Assembly (NCBI RefSeq): GCF_000003815.2
Contig: NC_049982.1
Span: 8,994,717-9,058,716, forward strand
Source of the DNA: Branchiostoma floridae
Taxonomy: Eukaryota > Chordata > Leptocardii > Amphioxiformes > Branchiostomatidae
Reading direction: 5' to 3'
DNA: 64,000 nt
A program made the position numbers and the translations under genes. Shown one piece after another: positions 59,047-64,000 of this stretch; the stretch's first letter is position 1, and each line of letters opens with the position of its first letter. The notes under the pieces were generated by a model. That model did no database searches and was not told the origin of the DNA. It saw only the letters and a program-made list of their open reading frames with translations.

Positions 59047-62000
59047 ATGGGGCGCTACACGGGAAAGACATGCCGTCTGATCTGCATGCTGACCCTGACC
59101 TTCAGTTTCTTCCTGGTGGAGATCGTCGTGGGTTATGTGACCAACTCCATGGCGCTGGTGGCCGACTCCTTCCACATGTTGTCGGATGTGGTGTCGCTGA
59201 TTGTTGGGTTAGGTGCTGTCAGGGTAAGTGTTGTGTGTTAGGTGCTGTCAGGGTAAGTGTTGTGTGTTAGGTGCTGTCAGGGTAAGTGTTGTGGAGCTTT
59301 TGACTGGGAACTTGAAGTTGGGCTTGGAAATTCATTTTGCAGGGGAATAAGTGCACAAGAGCACCTAACTTCTGAAATGTAGGTGCACAGCAGAACCCAA
59401 TTCAAAAATAAGGTGCATAGCCCTTTATTGGTCAATTTTGGGTGCACAAAATTACATATGCACCCATTACATCTATTCCAGGCTGGTTGTATGCAGCAAG
59501 TCCCCATCATTTCATATTACAGATTGTAATCATAGTCTCTACCAAACTGTCATGATTTGGAAACTTTTCAGGAATAATTGAAAGCTTTCATGGCCTTACA
59601 GTTGACAAGAACAAGGTTGTATTAACAACAATGACAACAGTGACTAGTATTAAATGGCATACAAAATCAGTCATGAGTTTTCAAGTGCAGTTTCTGTTGC
59701 AAATGTAGGACTGGTGTGAAAGACTAACTGCTATCTGAAGATGTATATTGGGAGTCTTTAACTTTTTTTTTACAGATATCAAGGGTAAAAACGTCCAAGA
59801 ACACCTTTGGCTGGGCGCGAGCAGAAGTCCTGGGTGCCTTGGTCAACGCTGTGTTCCTGGCAGCTCTGTGCTTCTCCATCCTGGTCGAGTCCATTCAGAG
59901 ACTTATTGGTGAGTATATGTTTGATTTTATAAACACCAATTTTAGTCAAGAAATGTCATCAGATATTAGTAATATCTGACCTAATCATTCAGTCCAGTTC
60001 AGTCATCCATTTTCTGGTGACACATTATAATCATTATAGTTATTTATCTTTTGTTTACCTGTACCTGATGTGCCATGTAAGTTAATCTTGGTCAATGTAG
60101 TGTAGATTTTTAAAGGTGTTACTGTAATCCAATGCAGGGGAGATTTTAACAAACTTCTTGGTTTCTTTTTTTTACAGAGATTGAGGAGATCACTGACCCA
60201 ATACTGATCCTGATCGTGGGTGGGGCAGGACTCTTCATCAACCTCATTGGTCTCTTCCTCTTCCATGGTAAGGCAGATTGACTTCTATCACTTCTAACAG
60301 TAATGGCAGTACCTACCTACCTACCTAGTCCCTTGACCTCCAGGAGGGACTAGGTAGCAATGAAGATTAAGAATTGTCTCCAGTCTCGTCTTTCCATTGC
60401 CAGGGTCAGCCTTGGCAGTGGGTCTTGTCAAAATGACAAGAATCAGGAAAAGCTACAGTGTTTTGGTCAACATTTTGTGACAATAAGCTACAATGTATGA
60501 CCAAGTAGAATATCCTAGGCATAGGCTACAAAAGTGCTTGATTTCTATCCTAGATAAAGAAAATACTGGTAGATTGGTGATCATGACATGGGAGCCAGGT
60601 GTACATACACTTGTTGCCGGCTCTTCATTGTAGATTTGTATGCTTAAGTCAGATGTTTGTTCTTTTGTTGATACTTTACTTTTCAGGTAGTTCTTCTCTC
60701 ACCTTTTTTTTTCTTTAAAAAATAAAATAAAATTGGACGGACTGTAACTAAAGTGTATTGTTGCCAATTTCTTAGGACATGGACATGGCCACAGTCATGG
60801 TGGTGGTGGCCACGGGCACAGCCACGGTGGGCATGGAGAGGACAGCAGTGATGGTGGTGAGGAGGAGGACCTGATGGTGACTGTTGGGAGCAATGGGAGC
60901 AGCAATATTATTGCTAATGGAGATGTGGACTCCAAAGATGGCAAGCAAAAGACGAAGGAAGTTGGTAAGGTTGTTTCAGCTTCATCCTATCCACAAACAT
61001 GATAACAATGACTTCAGTTTGACTTCATAGTTATCATTTTTGTCATTGACATTGCTGCAAGCAGAGTCAATAATGTAAATGTATGTTGATGTTATATTTA
61101 CATGTCCTTCTAAACAGCAAGCACAACCCTTTTATTCTAAAGAATGTGGGCCTTCGGGTTATAGGCAAAAGTTAACATAGACACGCCCATGTGTATTGAT
61201 CCTGTAGAACTTATGTTATATATATACGCCTACATACTACTGACCACCATGACGTCACTTTAACTTCAAGGTGCAGCAAGCAAAGTCAATAAAGTAAATG
61301 TATGTCTGACAATAATTTCTGTTAAATATTGCATTAAATGCTTATGAAACTCATCAAAATAACTCTACAATGTCATATAATGTGTAGAATTGTTTTAAAG
61401 ATAGGTAGGATATAAAATGGAATGTTTTGTTGTCCAGCCTCCAGTGCCCAGCTGAACATGCGGGGAGTGTTCCTGCATGTGCTGGGTGATGCCCTGGGTT
61501 CTGTGGTGGTCATGATCAGTGCTACCATCATCTGGCAGGCAGAGGGGGCCTGGAAGTACTATGTCGACCCTGCCATGAGGTAATTTATTTGTATTTATGT
61601 CATACCTGTGATGCAAAAACGTTCGATACGGGTGTTCCAGACCGGGCCATAACTTCCGTATCACACAGGTTTGAAAGGCGTATCACACAGGCTTTCTTCG
61701 AGTAAATCGAACCATTTCGAGCGGGCCGAGTGTGGCACAGTTGGCAATTCGAATACCCGATTCGGACGTTGGAACATAACTGTTGCAACACTTTTTGTTT
61801 GAGGGCACCAATTTTGTTCAACTTCTGGCGCATTTTGCATCAAAACATGAGTTTTCTCAGGTGGGTATGACATCAATGAAATACAAGATGTATTCCACAT
61901 CACCCTCGGTCCCAGCCCTCCCACCGTGTTGTATTCTATATGTATATATGTCAATCGCTTCATACCGCAAGGTTATGCAGCTCTTGTTGTGCAATACTTT

Positions 62001-63778
62001 TTCTTTGAGTTTGGCGATTAGTGGTCGAGATTACCAGGGATGCTGTAAGTTCAATCTAAGTATCTTATATATGTATGCTCCTCCACAATTCTCTTTCCCA
62101 CCTGACGGTTTTCTAGTCTGTAGGGAGCTACAAAATCATGTACAGGAAAGGCACAAACTGCTTACTTTTGGCAGAGACTGTAGTTTAAATACTTTAAAAT
62201 ATCCTGTGAGGTAGAGGTGAACAGCTAAGACTGACTGTTGTGGTAATAAAGGTGGAAGAATTTTTGTCCCACCTAGTTATAACAAGCTTTGTCAGTATCA
62301 GTATCAACACTCTTGGATTGCAGCCAAAGAAATTTTGATCCTTTTTCAATGCCAAATGTTGCACTGTGCTCACATTTGTTTTTATCTGTTACAGTATTGG
62401 AATGGTGATCATCATCATGTCAACAACCTTCCCACTGTGTAAGTAAACCTCAACTTTCCAGCTACTAGACACTAGGCACAAAATCTAACATATTATTTTT
62501 ATACATTATGAAGCCTCTGTCAGCAATATAAATGTATTTTTCCTTGCAGTGAAGGAATCAGGGCTCATCCTCCTGCAGACTGTTCCCCCTCACCTCAAAA
62601 TGGATGCTCTCAAGAAGAAGCTGATAGAGCAGGTAACAGTTTTCTTTTTGTTCCTGCCTTGATTGTGTGACAAAGAATCCAAGTTGAAATATTAATTTCT
62701 GCCACTTGTAATACATTTGCATTGACCATTTTTTCCCGAGGAGTTCTGTAAAACATCTCAGATGTTTGTATCAGTATCAGTATAGCCAGTCTAAATGTCA
62801 TTCAGCATAACACACCAGCTAAGTGATCCACTATACAGAAGACTCTGACCCATCATCTATTTCATTGTTCCGTACCAGGTGGACGGAGTCTTGGCGGTTC
62901 ATGAGTTCCACATCTGGCAGCTGGCAGGGAACCGCATCATCGCCTCCGCACACATCAAGGTGCGCAACCTGGCCGACTACATGCTCATCGCTGAGAAGAT
63001 CAAGGAGTTCTTCCACAACGAGGGCATCCATTCCACCACCATACAGCCTGAGTTTGTGGAGGTATGGAGCATCTGTATTACAGAATCTTTCACTGCATCT
63101 TATGACTAAAGACGTATATGAAACATATACTGAATATATTCTGATACAATTATTCATTGAATAGACTGTCAGAATATGCTGCAACAAAATGAAGCACTGC
63201 TGATTCCATGTCACGCTATAATCATTAAAAGGATTCAGCAGTTCCAGTTTAGTACTGTAAATCTAAAAATTTGTGCGGATTTAATTTTGTGGTGATGTCT
63301 CTCCACAAAGTCATGTCTCCACAAATATGTCACTACTCCTTTTTCCTCCAAATGCAAAGTTAAATCCCTGTGAAAATAGATGAATTTACTACTAGTATGT
63401 ATAATGTAGCTGTACTGTCAAATAGGCATAGAATTTGTTGACCTTACCCTAAAATGTCTTTACCTCTGTCTCTAGCCATATGACGAGATGTTCCTGAATG
63501 CCAACTTGTCTCAGTCCGACGCCTGTTTCCTTACCTGTGCACCTGAGAAAAACTGCCTGACTAAGACCTGCTGTGGGAAACCTGGCTTGGAAGCCAACAA
63601 AGACGTCAGACAGAGGAATGGTAGAGGGGTGGAGAACGATGTCGTGAACGACCCTGTGATGGTTCGTGTGGTCACGTCCAACAGCCAGACGGTCAGGCCA
63701 GGCGATGTTAGACTAGCAGAAGGGGTAGATGGGAGCGACAGTCATCACAGTATCGTATCTGTGGAGAGCTCTCTATAG
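59047..63778 (+). CDS. SLC30A1: ZnT1-type zinc exporter with His-rich loop, paralogue C
   Basis: Exons: 59047-59223, 59776-59908, 60178-60267, 60776-60964, 61438-61579, 62395-62438, 62550-62632, 62879-63061, 63476-63778; 447 aa. H43-xxx-D47 (TM2) and H210-xxx-D214 (TM5, in FLHVLGDALGS) form the zinc site. The TM4-TM5 loop starts GHGHGHSHGGGGHGHSHGGH (residues 134-153) with eight His, typical of ZnT zinc-sensing or zinc-delivery loops; paralogues A and B have largely lost it. The C-terminal domain spans about 287-347 (AVHEFHIWQLAG, GIHSTTIQPEF). The tail has C-x3-C and CC clusters and ends VSVESSL, a class I PDZ-ligand pattern. Relative to A and B there is an extra intron between TM3 and TM4 (133 + 90 nt against one 226-nt exon), and the loop is a single exon. 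Of the three it looks most like vertebrate ZnT1. A noncoding exon probably starts at 59021, after TGCTTGCAG. Confidence 0.95.
59211..59297 (+). repeat. Three tandem copies of a 29-bp unit spanning an exon-intron junction
   Basis: Unit AGGTGCTGTCAGGGTAAGTG plus TTGTGTGTT occurs at 59211-59239 and 59240-59268, and nearly complete at 59269-59297. Each contains the last coding bases of exon 1 (GCTGTCAGG) and a consensus donor GTAAGT. Only the first donor keeps the frame; use of the second or third would read into TAG at 59239-59241. Confidence 0.95.
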
Positions 63779-64000
63779 AAGCAGTGGGGGGGAAATCTGG
63801 TATGTGTCCATCAACCAGAATTAGCAAGTCCACAAAATTCTACAAAATGTTTTCTGGGTCAGTTGGTTGAAGTGGTGACGCAAAATAAATTACAGTTTTG
63901 TGTAATACTGACTCACCAAGTTTGCCACAAAAGCCCTGTTTTCAAGGGAGCTTTCCATATCGTTTCAGGGAATCAGGGAAAGTTCTTATGTCTCTCATCT
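63779..64000 (+). other. 3' flank or UTR of zinc transporter C
   Basis: Follows the stop at 63778. CAAAATAAATTACAG near 63880 includes an AATAAA, a possible poly(A) signal. No other gene before the window edge. Confidence 0.5.

Overview
The window is nuclear DNA from an invertebrate chordate, most likely a lancelet (Branchiostoma; species not resolved). Genes are split into short exons with consensus GT/AG junctions. One gene encodes an apextrin C-terminal (ApeC) domain, a family best known from marine invertebrates including amphioxus. Introns and intergenic DNA are packed with short inverted-repeat elements (MITEs), as is usual for lancelet genomes.

Layout: (1) 1-3.5 kb, repeats, no gene recognised. 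(2) 3537-8771 (+), a MICU1-type gatekeeper of the mitochondrial calcium uniporter, 12 coding exons, 459 aa. (3) 10240-16491 (+), a secreted CUB / fibronectin-I-like / helical / ApeC protein, 14 coding exons, whose ApeC domain is interrupted in this assembly by two in-frame stops. (4) 20962-27655 (-) and 44792-49527 (-), two closely related ZnT1-type (SLC30A) zinc exporters with identical nine-exon structure. (5) 27.7-42.6 kb, between them, a mosaic of duplicated pieces of their 5' and 3' flanks with no transporter exons, interrupted by a 4465-bp terminal-inverted-repeat element with a 9-bp target duplication, an hAT-like MITE with an 8-bp duplication, and other MITEs. (6) 53483-54101 (-), POLR2L, the RPB10 subunit shared by RNA polymerases I, II and III. 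(7) 59047-63778 (+), a third ZnT1-type transporter with a His-rich loop, divergent from POLR2L and probably sharing its promoter region.

The theme is metal-ion handling: three plasma-membrane-type zinc exporter paralogues, two of them products of a segmental duplication that also copied kilobases of flanking DNA. The clearest second-look items are the broken ApeC exon, the multi-copy 5'-flank unit upstream of the first zinc transporter, the large Mutator-like element inserted inside one copy of that unit, a tandemly triplicated splice donor in the third transporter, and a Ser-rich open exon that may be an alternative tail of the second. Exon borders were placed by eye from reading-frame continuity, splice consensus and, for the transporters, paralogue comparison; no search or alignment was run.
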